A DNA stretch of 64,000 nt, from the NCBI GenBank assembly GCA_051746985.1, contig JBNJFP010000007.1, positions 42,319 through 106,318 on the forward strand, given 5' to 3'. The DNA comes from Fodinibius sp051746985. GTDB lineage: Bacteria; Bacteroidota; Rhodothermia; Balneolales; Balneolaceae. The notes under the pieces were generated by a model that made no database searches, was not told the DNA's origin, and worked only from the letters and a program-made list of their open reading frames with translations. Shown here piece after piece: positions 54,740 to 63,741 of this stretch. The position numbers were made by a program, and so were the translations under genes. The stretch's first letter is position 1. The number at the start of each line of letters is the position of its first letter.

Positions 54740-54839
54740 NNNNNNNNNNNNNNNNNNNNNNNNNNNNNNNNNNNNNNNNNNNNNNNNNNNNNNNNNNNNN
54801 NNNNNNNNNNNNNNNNNNNNNNNNNNNNNNNNNNNNNNN
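54740..54839. other. Assembly gap (100 N) inside the PhzF gene
   Basis: Exactly 100 N bases. The missing part of PhzF alone needs about 300 bases, so the gap is nominal in size. The sequence to its right (54840-55045) is AT-rich and carries no recognisable coding start. Confidence 0.98.
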
Positions 54840-55045
54840 GGATTTTTTATCCTGATTCCAATTAACAATTATTTTCCTCTTTTCAAATTCATCATTTCCG
54901 CGGGAAGAAACTTATATTTCGGCAACTTATTAAATTAACCACAGCGTTTACTGAGGGAAACACAAAGTTAAAAGATTCAAATTTATGTTCTCCATGAATC
55001 TTTCTTAGTACTCAGCGGTAAATAAGAAATTACGAATTTTATTTC

Positions 55046-57448
55046 ATGCACTTATTCCCCGAACATCTGAGCGATAAAATTGGATTCGAATCAATTCGCG
55101 ATGCTACGCTCAAGAAAGCACAGTCTAACCTTGCTCGGAACCAGCTCAAAACGATGATGCCATTCTCCGATCGTGATGTCATTGAGCGGCGACTGCAACA
55201 AACTAATGAGATGATGGACCTGCTCCTCAATGATTCGTCTTTTCCGTTGAGAAATCTTCATGATGTCCGGGATTATCTTGAGAAAGCTCGTCCTCAAAAC
55301 AGCATTATCCCTCTGTATGCCTTCGTAGAGATCCTCGAACTTAGCATCACTGCCCGGGTAGTAAAATCATTTATCGATCAGCGAGAGGAACACTACCCTG
55401 CCCTAAAAAAGATTGCCGTAGCACTCATTCCGCTCAAAGATCTTGAAGAAACGCTGCAGAATGTGCTCACCGAAAATGGAGAGCTCCGCAGTGATGCCAG
55501 TCCAAAATTGCAGTCAATCCGTAATAAAATTAACAAACGTCGCAACGATTTGCGCACTACGATTAACCGGGTGATGGGTCGCCTTTCCAGAGAGGGAATG
55601 ACCTCCGATGAGGGAGCCACCCTACGAGGCGGACGCATGGTCATTCCCGTGCAGGCCGAATACAAACGCAAGGTCAAGGGCTTTGTTCATGATGTGTCCT
55701 CATCTGGACAAACGGTATATGTGGAACCGGTAGATGCACTTGAAATCAACAATAAAATCAGGGAGCTGAAATCTGAAGAGAAACGGGAAATTGAACGTAT
55801 TTTGCGGGAGCTTACCAAGCACGTACGCGAGCAGCGCGATGCCATCCGCCAGAACCTTGAAGCTCTCACCACCTTTGATACTATTTCGGCTAAAGCACAG
55901 CTAAGTATCGATCTGGATGGATTTGTTCCGGTACTTTCAGAAACACGCCACTTATATCTAAAAGAAGCCTATAATCCGCTGCTACTCCTGAAGAACCAAA
56001 ACCTTCCCGAAGAAAAAAAGGAAGAGATTGTGCCTCTCGACATGGAGCTTACCGAAGACGAATTTTGCCTGGTCATTACAGGTCCTAACGCCGGCGGTAA
56101 ATCGGTAGCGCTTAAAACGCTGGGTTTGTGCAGCATGATGATTCAATCCGGATTTGCCATTCCGGCCCGTGACAGCTCGGAGCTCCCCATTTTTAGCAGC
56201 ATTTTTGTAGATATGGGTGACGACCAATCCATCGAAAACGATTTAAGTACGTTTTCATCACGCCTCGAATGGATGAAACATACCTTGGATAATGCCGATG
56301 AACAGAGCCTGATTCTGATTGACGAGGCGGCAGCGGGAACGGATCCCGAAGAAGGCGGTGCCCTATTTCAGTCGCTTATCGAAATTTTAATGGAGCGTAA
56401 AGCGAAAACATTAGTTACCACACACCACGGCACGCTCAAAGTTTTTGCCCACGATCACAAGCATGCTGTAAACGGCTCCATGGAATTCGACCAGGAAACG
56501 CTTTCGCCCACCTACCGTTTTAAAAAAGGAGTACCCGGAAGCAGTTACGCCTTTGAGATTGCTAAACGAATGAATCTTCAGTTTGAACTCTTAAGAAAAG
56601 CTCGAAGACTTCTGGGTGAATCCAAAAGTAATATGGAAACGCTTATTACTGAACTGGAATCCAAAACACAGGAGACCGAAGAGCTCAAAAAGAAGTACGA
56701 CGAACTGCAATCCCATACCCAAAAAGAGCGGCGCCGCTACGAAGAAAAACGATCGGCTCTTGAAAAAGAAAAGGAAGAAATTCGCGAAAAAGCCCTCAAA
56801 GAAGCGAAAGAAATTATGGATTCGGCCAATCAAAAAATTGAGGAAGCGGTGCAACGAATTGTTGAGCAGGGACAAAAAGATGACGAAACGATTAAAGAAG
56901 CTCGCAAAGAGATAGAAACACATCGCAAGAAAGTAACCTCGGAACTCCACGATCTGGAAGAGGAACAGGAAGAATATCAGGATTCATCCGAAAAACCCAA
57001 AGTGGGAGACCTGGTCCGTCTGAAAGATGCCAAAACAACCGGCGAACTGAAGGAAGTCAACGGAAATAAGGCCGTAATTTCGGCGGGCGGCTTGCGGGTT
57101 AAAACGAAATATAATAAGCTTATCAAGGTTACGGATGCCTCCGATCGAACCCCCAAAAAGCAGCAAGTAAAGGTTAATTTTGAAGACGGCAGCCGTTTCA
57201 AGATGGTAAAGCCGCAGCTGAGCATTCGGGGTATGCGCGGTGATGCCGCGATGAAAGAGGTGCAACGCTATATTGATGACGCGGTGGCTGCCGGCAAAAG
57301 TGACGTGCAAATTATTCACGGTAAGGGAGAAGGAATCCTAAAACAACTGGTACACCAGTATTTGGATGAGCGCAAAGAAGTGAAAGGGTACGAGATGGCT
57401 CCCATTTCACAGGGCGGCGCCGGTTGTACGATTGTGAAGTTTCGGTAA
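55046..57448 (+). CDS. mutS2: MutS2-type ATPase/endonuclease
   Basis: 800 residues. The MutS core has GPNAGGKSVALKTLGL (Walker A, about 349-364) and ILIDEAAAGTDPEEGGALF (Walker B). A long Glu/Lys-rich coiled coil (about 520-650) follows, then a KOW-like region (VGDLVRLKDAKTTGELKEV) and the C-terminal Smr domain (LSIRGMRGDAAMKEV and IHGKGEGILKQLV), the nuclease part. MutS2 lacks the mismatch-recognition domain of MutS and acts on stalled ribosomes or recombination intermediates in other bacteria. 800 residues is the normal length. Confidence 0.95.
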   Translation: MHLFPEHLSDKIGFESIRDATLKKAQSNLARNQLKTMMPFSDRDVIERRLQQTNEMMDLLLNDSSFPLRNLHDVRDYLEKARPQNSIIPLYAFVEILELSITARVVKSFIDQREEHYPALKKIAVALIPLKDLEETLQNVLTENGELRSDASPKLQSIRNKINKRRNDLRTTINRVMGRLSREGMTSDEGATLRGGRMVIPVQAEYKRKVKGFVHDVSSSGQTVYVEPVDALEINNKIRELKSEEKREIERILRELTKHVREQRDAIRQNLEALTTFDTISAKAQLSIDLDGFVPVLSETRHLYLKEAYNPLLLLKNQNLPEEKKEEIVPLDMELTEDEFCLVITGPNAGGKSVALKTLGLCSMMIQSGFAIPARDSSELPIFSSIFVDMGDDQSIENDLSTFSSRLEWMKHTLDNADEQSLILIDEAAAGTDPEEGGALFQSLIEILMERKAKTLVTTHHGTLKVFAHDHKHAVNGSMEFDQETLSPTYRFKKGVPGSSYAFEIAKRMNLQFELLRKARRLLGESKSNMETLITELESKTQETEELKKKYDELQSHTQKERRRYEEKRSALEKEKEEIREKALKEAKEIMDSANQKIEEAVQRIVEQGQKDDETIKEARKEIETHRKKVTSELHDLEEEQEEYQDSSEKPKVGDLVRLKDAKTTGELKEVNGNKAVISAGGLRVKTKYNKLIKVTDASDRTPKKQQVKVNFEDGSRFKMVKPQLSIRGMRGDAAMKEVQRYIDDAVAAGKSDVQIIHGKGEGILKQLVHQYLDERKEVKGYEMAPISQGGAGCTIVKFR

Positions 57449-58003
57449 TTACAATTCCTGAAATTTCCCCACCCTCACAGAAACTCCAATTCCGCCAAAA
57501 GGCTGCTCGGTATTAATATTGGCAAAGCTATAAATACCCAAAGCCAAAAACCGGATAGGCTCCCACGAAATTTGTCCTTTAAGTGGGAATCCCAAACTCG
57601 TTTCTATCGAATTTTCTGTCCCATTTCCAAATAAGTCAGAATACCCAACGCCACCTACAACAGCTACTCCCGTACCAGCCGATAGGTATAAGGACTGATA
57701 TCTCATACTCCGTCCATAAAGCACTGCAATGTCCCAGACCTCGGTCCCAAAATCAAGATCTGTACTTGTAGCACCTAATGAAAACACATGATTGTTATAA
57801 TCAATCACCACTCCTGTTTGGATACCTACTCCCAGTGTAGTAATTGCAGATCCTCCTTCGGCCCAGTATCTAATATCCGAATCGGTTTTTTTTACTTCCT
57901 GCCCATAGCTATGCGAAAAGCTTACGGCAAATAGAAGTGCTAACCAAAAGAGAACGAGCAATGGTGATTTTCCAAAAAGATGCATACTGGCTTGGTAGAA
58001 CAT
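57449..58003 (-). CDS. Putative outer-membrane-type protein, small
   Basis: 184 residues. It has a signal peptide (LLVLFWLALLFAVSFSH, then SYGQ) and a beta-rich mature part with repeated alternating strands (FSLGATSTDLDFGTEVWDIAV and SLYLSAGTGVAVVGGVGY). The end VSVRVGKFQEL lacks a terminal aromatic residue. It may be a small barrel or lipocalin-like protein; no family is recognised. The start could also be the ATG at 57985. Its end is adjacent to the end of mutS2, and the next gene upstream starts three bases away on the same strand. Confidence 0.55.
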   Translation of the reverse strand: MFYQASMHLFGKSPLLVLFWLALLFAVSFSHSYGQEVKKTDSDIRYWAEGGSAITTLGVGIQTGVVIDYNNHVFSLGATSTDLDFGTEVWDIAVLYGRSMRYQSLYLSAGTGVAVVGGVGYSDLFGNGTENSIETSLGFPLKGQISWEPIRFLALGIYSFANINTEQPFGGIGVSVRVGKFQEL

Positions 58004-58006
58004 ATC

Positions 58007-59398
58007 TTAAAATCTTGTATTCACAACATTAGCAAAATCAGAACCAAAGGTATATGAAAGTGAAATTGATCCATATACAGAAAAATCAGTAGCTAATTCT
58101 TTTTGTTGTAGAAGAACATCTTCTAAAGAAGTCTCCCCAATAGGTAATGAAAGCTGATCTTGAATCATCTCAAACCGGGTATAAAAGCTAAGTGAAAGTC
58201 CTTCCGTTAATCGAACAGAAATATTTCCAAACATTTCTGCACGACGCTGAGCAAAATCATGTAAATAATGAGAACCTTCTATTCCACCCTGTATTTCTCC
58301 CCACGGTTGCTTAATCCGCACTGAGGCAGATAACTCCTGATTAGCTAAATTTTCGCTATGTTTTTCAAATATTGTTTCATCATAATAATCAGCATAAGCA
58401 TATCCCAACCTATAAGAAAAAGTAAATGACTTTCGGGTAGCCTCCTGATAGGGAAATATATTGTATTCAATGCCCGGAGTTAATCGGAACCGATGTCTAT
58501 AATTACGATCATTTCGGGTTAGGTAATCTCCAAAGACCCCCAAGGACCAATGATCATTAAGGCTCTTAATGACATAACTGTTGATTCCATGCCGGTGACG
58601 TTTGCTTGTTACCGGATTATCCTGTTCCTCTCGATCAATTTCAACAAATTCATAGTTAAAGTAAGGACGGAATCTAATTTTCCATTCTTCTGTAACGTGA
58701 TCAGCATAAAATCCCCATCTCGAATCAAACTCCTTTTGATTCGACTCTAAATCTAATTGCAGACTTCCGGCATAAATTTCGAATACCCAATAGTTCCAGG
58801 GATCTTCGATTTTCCGATCTAAACTTTGATCAGATTCGCTTCCGAGATATTCAAGTCGATACATAGAAGGATCAGAAACCTGTATCACATATCCCACAAG
58901 CCCCATCTTTATTACTTCGTTTAATCCTTCCCTCCTTTCATCAGCAGAAGCTTCCCGGTCTACAATATGATTTAACGTAAATTCGATACCTTTAAAATCG
59001 CGTCGCCCAATAAAAGTCAACTCGTACTGCCGGCCACCACTACCCGTATTTTCATACGTTATAAACAGATGAATATCTGCCGGTTTTGGATCTCTCACAT
59101 AATTGACAAACGTAATTTCACGGCGTATGTGATCATAATCGCAGGATTGGCAATCTATATAAACATTAAGTTCAGACGATTCTCTATTATCGGGTATATC
59201 TTCTGTGCCTTGGGCATGTATAACCGGTGAAATGGCAATAAAAAAAAGTACAAGCCCCATCCAAAATTTGCCCCTGTTGTTGTATGAATCAATAGAGGCA
59301 AAATGCTCGGTAAAACCGTTATAGAAATTTTGAAATCTTTTTTTACCCACTACAAATGCCCTAAAATCTTCGCCAATTTTCCCGAAAACCATTTTCAA
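58007..59398 (-). CDS. Putative outer membrane beta-barrel protein with periplasmic CxxC-bearing domain
   Basis: 463 residues. A hydrophobic signal-like segment (MGLVLFFIAISPVIHAQ, about 47-63) follows a 46-residue N-terminal extension that may not be translated; a start near residue 47 would be more usual. After the signal comes LNVYIDCQSCDYDHIRREI with a CxxC (about 79-82), then FITYENTGSGGRQYELTFIG and a C-terminal barrel-like region of alternating strands ending FANVVNTRF, whose terminal Phe suits an outer membrane protein. It forms a likely operon with the small protein three bases downstream. I believe similar proteins are common in Bacteroidota but uncharacterised. Confidence 0.6.
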   Translation of the reverse strand: MKMVFGKIGEDFRAFVVGKKRFQNFYNGFTEHFASIDSYNNRGKFWMGLVLFFIAISPVIHAQGTEDIPDNRESSELNVYIDCQSCDYDHIRREITFVNYVRDPKPADIHLFITYENTGSGGRQYELTFIGRRDFKGIEFTLNHIVDREASADERREGLNEVIKMGLVGYVIQVSDPSMYRLEYLGSESDQSLDRKIEDPWNYWVFEIYAGSLQLDLESNQKEFDSRWGFYADHVTEEWKIRFRPYFNYEFVEIDREEQDNPVTSKRHRHGINSYVIKSLNDHWSLGVFGDYLTRNDRNYRHRFRLTPGIEYNIFPYQEATRKSFTFSYRLGYAYADYYDETIFEKHSENLANQELSASVRIKQPWGEIQGGIEGSHYLHDFAQRRAEMFGNISVRLTEGLSLSFYTRFEMIQDQLSLPIGETSLEDVLLQQKELATDFSVYGSISLSYTFGSDFANVVNTRF

Positions 59399-59639
59399 TT
59401 CTGGCCAATACTTAATAAAACCAAAGGTAGAGTGATGGTAATAAAGAAATTGGAATTAATCACTATTGGTTAAGTATTAATACATTTTTTGGCAGTTGTT
59501 TATATATTTTTACATCACGTTTTTTCTCTTTTAAAACTGTTCCTAAACAATACCTTTATGAGCAAATATTTAAAAAGAACAAACCGATCAATCTCCAAAC
59601 ACTTGAAAAGATTTCAAAAGGTTATCCCATAACATTCCT

Positions 59640-60380
59640 CTATAGCTCTTCCTTTATATTTTCCAATATAGAATCCCAACTTCCCTCGGCTTCGATATCT
59701 ACCTTAACCTCTTCTGCTTTCAACTTTTCTGTTACTGCCTTATCACCGGTGATAACCTTAGCATCAACATAATTGGTATTGGGAAAAGCCGCTAACATGC
59801 GATTCACCGAACGACGGGAATGAAAAATGACGATTTCGGGATCGTGAGCAGCCAAATCTTTTCGATACTCTTGCAACTCCGTCTCTTCGGGCCCCTCGAG
59901 CGAAAATAACACAAGCTCATCAACTTCAATGTCCAGCTCGCGCAGTAAGGCCGGCAAGTCTTCAGCCGTTTTATCCCCACAGGGATACAGCGTTTTGCCA
60001 ATACGTTGTATGCGTAGCATAAATTCCAGCAGGTTGATCGCCTCTCCCTTTGAATGTGGATGTACTGCCGGAATGCCTTGCTCTTCAAGATAGTCTGCCG
60101 TATGCTGATTGAGCGCTAAATTCAGCTGATTACGAACTTCCTCCATCTTATCAAATTCTTGCAGCCACTTAATCCAAAATTGTGCATTTCGTTTGCTGCC
60201 GTGGACAATATTCTCATATTCCCCGATATTCTCCAACGCATCCAGAATATCCGCGTTATCTTCCACAGGTTGGTAACGCTCCAGTGGATAATGCAATACT
60301 GAAATGGGATGATCTTCGAGTTTTTCTCGAAAAACTTCAGTGTCTTCTTTTGCTGCAGTTAGTAAAACAGAACGACTCAT
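59640..60380 (-). CDS. hemD: Uroporphyrinogen-III synthase family protein
   Basis: 246 residues. The pattern of two alternating alpha/beta domains joined by strands, with LTAAKEDTEVFREKLEDHPISV, VHGSKRNAQFWIKW and IVIFHSRRSVNRML, fits HemD, which has few conserved residues. It would close the tetrapyrrole ring (hydroxymethylbilane to uroporphyrinogen III). The usual neighbours (hemC, hemB) are not present. The 241 bases before it toward the OM protein are AT-rich with no gene. Confidence 0.75.
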   Translation of the reverse strand: MSRSVLLTAAKEDTEVFREKLEDHPISVLHYPLERYQPVEDNADILDALENIGEYENIVHGSKRNAQFWIKWLQEFDKMEEVRNQLNLALNQHTADYLEEQGIPAVHPHSKGEAINLLEFMLRIQRIGKTLYPCGDKTAEDLPALLRELDIEVDELVLFSLEGPEETELQEYRKDLAAHDPEIVIFHSRRSVNRMLAAFPNTNYVDAKVITGDKAVTEKLKAEEVKVDIEAEGSWDSILENIKEEL

Positions 60381-60422
60381 AAACTCTAAAAAATCAATAT
60401 TTAATTATACTTTAACATAGAA

Positions 60423-60447
60423 GATCCTGAAACAAGTTCAGGATGAC
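60423..60447. repeat. Palindromic repeat copy between hemD and the barrel gene
   Basis: GATCCTGAAACAAG followed by TTCAGGATGAC: same family as the repeats in the dcw cluster, in reverse orientation. Confidence 0.75.
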
Positions 60448-60469
60448 ATGTAACCTCTCCGTTGATATC

Positions 60470-61612
60470 CTAAAACATATAACCTACGCCAATGTAAATC
60501 CGACTTACATCCTCCGAAAAACCCATCTCCCCGCGCAGAATAAAATCGGGGTTGAAGATCGACATCGCACCACCGAATCCCACCGTTTGATGGTATCCCT
60601 CAAGCAGATCAGGACTGCCATCCGTTTCGGTGAACACCCGTCCCGCATCGGTAAAAAGCTGACCGCCAAATTTGAGTCCGTATAAATCAGGAAATTTTAA
60701 CAGCCAGGTTCTTAGTTCCAGGGTATATGCTACCGAGGAGTTTCCTTTAAAACGATTGAGCGGATAACCGCGAAGCGTATTTTTATTGCCAAGCGTTGAC
60801 ATTTCCCAATAGGGGATATCTCCTTCGGCGTGACGAGCCTCAAACCTGTTGGCAACTGTCAAAAAATCAAACAAATGAAAATACTGCCTCAGTTCCAGTC
60901 GTGCCGTTCCCAAACCGTAGCTGCCGAGCCACTTCGGGGCGGCCCGTAACTCCAGCTGGGCCCGATTCCCACGTTTGGTATCAAATTCACTATCCCGATT
61001 CTCCCAGATGAGCCCCGTATTCACATTGTTTACCCATCCCCCGTCACTGCCATTGGGTATTTGCTGTGCAAACGATGATTCATCCTGACGTATATAGGGG
61101 ATGTGATATTCTGTTGCTGCCCCAAATTGCAGATCAAGCTGTCTTTTACCCTGTTCGTAAATAGGTTTTCTAATTCTGTAATCAAGACTAAATCCTATCG
61201 ATCGGAAAAAATAATACTCATCATCCCATTGCTGATCGCTGAAAGTCGTTTCATTTCCCACGCCAAAAAATTGGTCTTGGGTATAACGATAAAAATAAAA
61301 ATCAGCAATAGATCGCAGGTCACGTCCAAACGTTTTTGTTTGTTCGTATGTAGCTTCTACCTCTACAAATCCTTTGGTTGTTGCGATAGCTGAGCTCTCA
61401 AGCAAATTATTAAACGGATCAACGTTATCGCGATAATCGTATCGGCTGTAAATAATCCCCCCCAATAATCCTTCATTGGAGCTGTATCCCAATGCAGGTA
61501 CTAACGCCGTTGATACGGAATCTTTTCCAACCTCTGGGTCCATCATTTGTGCCCGAACAGATATTGACGAAACCAAAACAAAAAGTACGATGACTAAAAG
61601 ATTACGAATCAA
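60470..61612 (-). CDS. BamA/TamA-type outer membrane barrel protein
   Basis: 380 residues. A signal peptide (LLVIVLFVLVSSISVRAQ) leads directly into a barrel of about 16 strands, without POTRA domains. NTLRGYPLNRFKGNSSV matches the conserved VRGY/LRGY loop of the Omp85 superfamily, and the C-terminus IYIGVGYMF ends in Phe as insertion signals do. It is an outer membrane protein, related to the surface-antigen (D15) barrels; its partner is unknown. It is divergent from nothing on its right side, where the decarboxylase-like gene lies ten bases upstream on the same strand. Confidence 0.85.
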   Translation of the reverse strand: MIRNLLVIVLFVLVSSISVRAQMMDPEVGKDSVSTALVPALGYSSNEGLLGGIIYSRYDYRDNVDPFNNLLESSAIATTKGFVEVEATYEQTKTFGRDLRSIADFYFYRYTQDQFFGVGNETTFSDQQWDDEYYFFRSIGFSLDYRIRKPIYEQGKRQLDLQFGAATEYHIPYIRQDESSFAQQIPNGSDGGWVNNVNTGLIWENRDSEFDTKRGNRAQLELRAAPKWLGSYGLGTARLELRQYFHLFDFLTVANRFEARHAEGDIPYWEMSTLGNKNTLRGYPLNRFKGNSSVAYTLELRTWLLKFPDLYGLKFGGQLFTDAGRVFTETDGSPDLLEGYHQTVGFGGAMSIFNPDFILRGEMGFSEDVSRIYIGVGYMF

Positions 61613-61622
61613 AACAGTTCGT

Positions 61623-61994
61623 TTATGATTTTAGATGACCTTCCTCTTCGAGAATTTCCAACGTTTTTACAGCATGACGCAAATGAGGTATTACAATACT
61701 TCCTCCCACTACCAAGGCCACATTCATAGCGTCAATAATCTCTTCCTTCGAAAATCCACTTTTGGCGCACTGCTCCAGATGATAATCAATGCAGTCGTTA
61801 CATCGCAACACTGCCGAGGCTACCAAACCGAGCAGCTCTTTGGTCTGCCCGGGCAGGGCTCCATCTTTGTACGTATTGTTATCAAGATTAAAAAAACGCT
61901 TGATCCCCAAGTGATCTAAGTCAAAAATCTTTTCGTTTGCTTCTTCACGCTGATTGCGAAATTCTTCCAAACGATTGCTTTCAATTTTGCTCAT
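61623..61994 (-). CDS. Carboxymuconolactone decarboxylase/AhpD-like protein
   Basis: 123 residues from the ATG at 61992-61994, where the protein opens MSKIESNRLEEFRNQREEAN; the frame continues upstream to 62132 but that part overlaps the SGNH hydrolase start and is unlikely. LRCNDCIDYHLEQCAKSG is the CxxC..H signature of the family, the redox or peroxidase centre in AhpD. EEIIDAMNVALVVGGSIVIPH completes the domain. It may take part in thiol-based detoxification, but this is inferred only from the family. Confidence 0.9.
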   Translation of the reverse strand: MSKIESNRLEEFRNQREEANEKIFDLDHLGIKRFFNLDNNTYKDGALPGQTKELLGLVASAVLRCNDCIDYHLEQCAKSGFSKEEIIDAMNVALVVGGSIVIPHLRHAVKTLEILEEEGHLKS

Positions 61995-62102
61995 CCTTTT
62001 ACTACTTACTACATTCTTATTTGAAAAAAGCGTTGTAAGATACGACTTATTCTCAGGAAGTATAACCCCAATTCCAAGTAAGACGGTTACTACAGGAATT
62101 TC

Positions 62103-63602
62103 GTGAGTCCCAAAAACAAAAAGCCTACACATAAATTAGTAGTCCTCGGCGATAGCATCAGCCAAGGATTTCAAAATGGTGGTATCTACCGCACTGACCT
62201 TAACTTTCCCAGCTTTTTGAGCCAATGTTGGGAACCCCAACCCGATTTTGAACAGCCTTTATTTACTGCACAAGCTGGTATTCCGCTAAACCTTGAAGTG
62301 CTGGCCCGTGGCCTTTCCGACCAATACGGCGATTCCATAGCATGGAAAGAATATCTGCCGGCCCTTAATTATCTTTACTCCACCCTTCGCAGGGTAAAAC
62401 GATACTGGGAGGGCAAAGCCAAACCTCTTAAAGCAGAACGCTCAATGCCTTACCACAATCAGTCGGTATGGGGATTCGCTATGAACGATGCCTGGCTGGT
62501 TACCGAAGAAAACAGCCGTCAACACATCGAAACGCAGCCAGAAACCTTTTCTATTTTTGATATGCTGCCCGATCACGCCATGTATGTTACAGCTCGGCTG
62601 GTTTTAAATCCTTCGTTTAAAAATGAATTCAGTGACTACACTCAACTCGATAATATACAATACCTCCAAGAAGATGGTGGCATTGAGAATCTTATCGTGT
62701 CCATGGGACATAATAATGTTATCGGAGCCGTATCAGATCTAAAGTATATACTTTCTGAAGAAGAAGACTTAGAAAAATTTCCATCGGAAAGGGATTATAC
62801 GGTATATCGCCCCGAGCACTTTGAACAGGAGTATCGAAAGCTGGCCGAAAAAGTCAGCCAAATTGGAGCCGAACGCGTCATCACCCAAACCATTCCCTAC
62901 GTTACCATACCGCCGGTTTCGCGTGGCGTCAATGCCGACAAATCACGAGAAGATCATACTGGCTATTTCGATTACTATACCCGCTTTTGGATTTGGGATG
63001 CTGATTTTAATCCCGACAAACATCCGTACCTGAGCAAGGAAGAAGCTATTTCTCTGGATCAGCATGTTGACGAATATAATACCATTATCCGTGAGGTAGC
63101 CGATGAATACGGCTGGATTACCGTACCTCTTAACCGTTACGTAACCGGTATTGCAAGACGACGCCTCGGCAAAAAAAAGCGTATTCCGTATCCCGAGGAG
63201 TTTTGCAAAGCAATGCGCCAAAATCCAAATACCAAGCACCTGGTTGAGGATTCTGATGATCCCAAATTAAGCACCGAATACCCTCGTATTGACAATGACA
63301 CCGGCAAGCTCTATAAAGGTGGAATTTTTAGTTTGGATGGTATTCATCCCACAACCATTGGATATGGACTGATCGCCCATTTATATAAAGTAACAATGGA
63401 AGCAAATGGAGTGCGCTTTCAAAAACAGTTGGATTGGGATTACATTATTAAAAACGATACTCTCGTCACCGATCCACCCTACATTCTCGTAGAGTTGCGC
63501 AAATTTCTGCGGTTCCTATCGATGGGACGACAAGACAAGTTTTCAATGATGAGTGATGGACTGCTTACCCAGCTAATGGATCTTTTCTCTGATCGGGATT
63601 GA
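62103..63602 (+). CDS. SGNH/GDSL hydrolase family protein
   Basis: 499 residues. VVLGDSISQGFQNGG is block I with the nucleophilic Ser, MGHNNVIG corresponds to block III, and LDGIHPTTIGYGLIAH is block V with Asp and His. The core is extended by an unusually long middle part (about residues 85-165 and 215-345). No signal peptide is seen, so it is probably cytoplasmic, or secreted by an unrecognised route. Substrates could be lipids, acetylated sugars or other esters. The start is GTG at 62103; the divergent decarboxylase-like gene starts at 61994, so 108 bases hold both promoters. Confidence 0.85.
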   Translation: MSPKNKKPTHKLVVLGDSISQGFQNGGIYRTDLNFPSFLSQCWEPQPDFEQPLFTAQAGIPLNLEVLARGLSDQYGDSIAWKEYLPALNYLYSTLRRVKRYWEGKAKPLKAERSMPYHNQSVWGFAMNDAWLVTEENSRQHIETQPETFSIFDMLPDHAMYVTARLVLNPSFKNEFSDYTQLDNIQYLQEDGGIENLIVSMGHNNVIGAVSDLKYILSEEEDLEKFPSERDYTVYRPEHFEQEYRKLAEKVSQIGAERVITQTIPYVTIPPVSRGVNADKSREDHTGYFDYYTRFWIWDADFNPDKHPYLSKEEAISLDQHVDEYNTIIREVADEYGWITVPLNRYVTGIARRRLGKKKRIPYPEEFCKAMRQNPNTKHLVEDSDDPKLSTEYPRIDNDTGKLYKGGIFSLDGIHPTTIGYGLIAHLYKVTMEANGVRFQKQLDWDYIIKNDTLVTDPPYILVELRKFLRFLSMGRQDKFSMMSDGLLTQLMDLFSDRD

Positions 63603-63741
63603 AATTCTTTGTGCTTAGCTTCTCATTTTATGCTTGTAACGAATAGGAAAAAATCTCTTAATTTTATTTAGATTTATTCTATATAGTTTTTATTTTCCGC
63701 CCTTACGTAGAACTAATATAAATAAAAATAAAGACTAACAA

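Noticed and set aside
54930..55035. Stretch resembling degraded ACCACAG...CTCAGCGGT long inverted repeats seen in many genomes, before mutS2
   Set aside because: Arms pair poorly and no second copy is visible in the window.
61995..62132. N-terminal extension of the decarboxylase-like ORF
   Set aside because: It overlaps the divergent hydrolase start and does not belong to the conserved domain; the ATG at 61994 is better.
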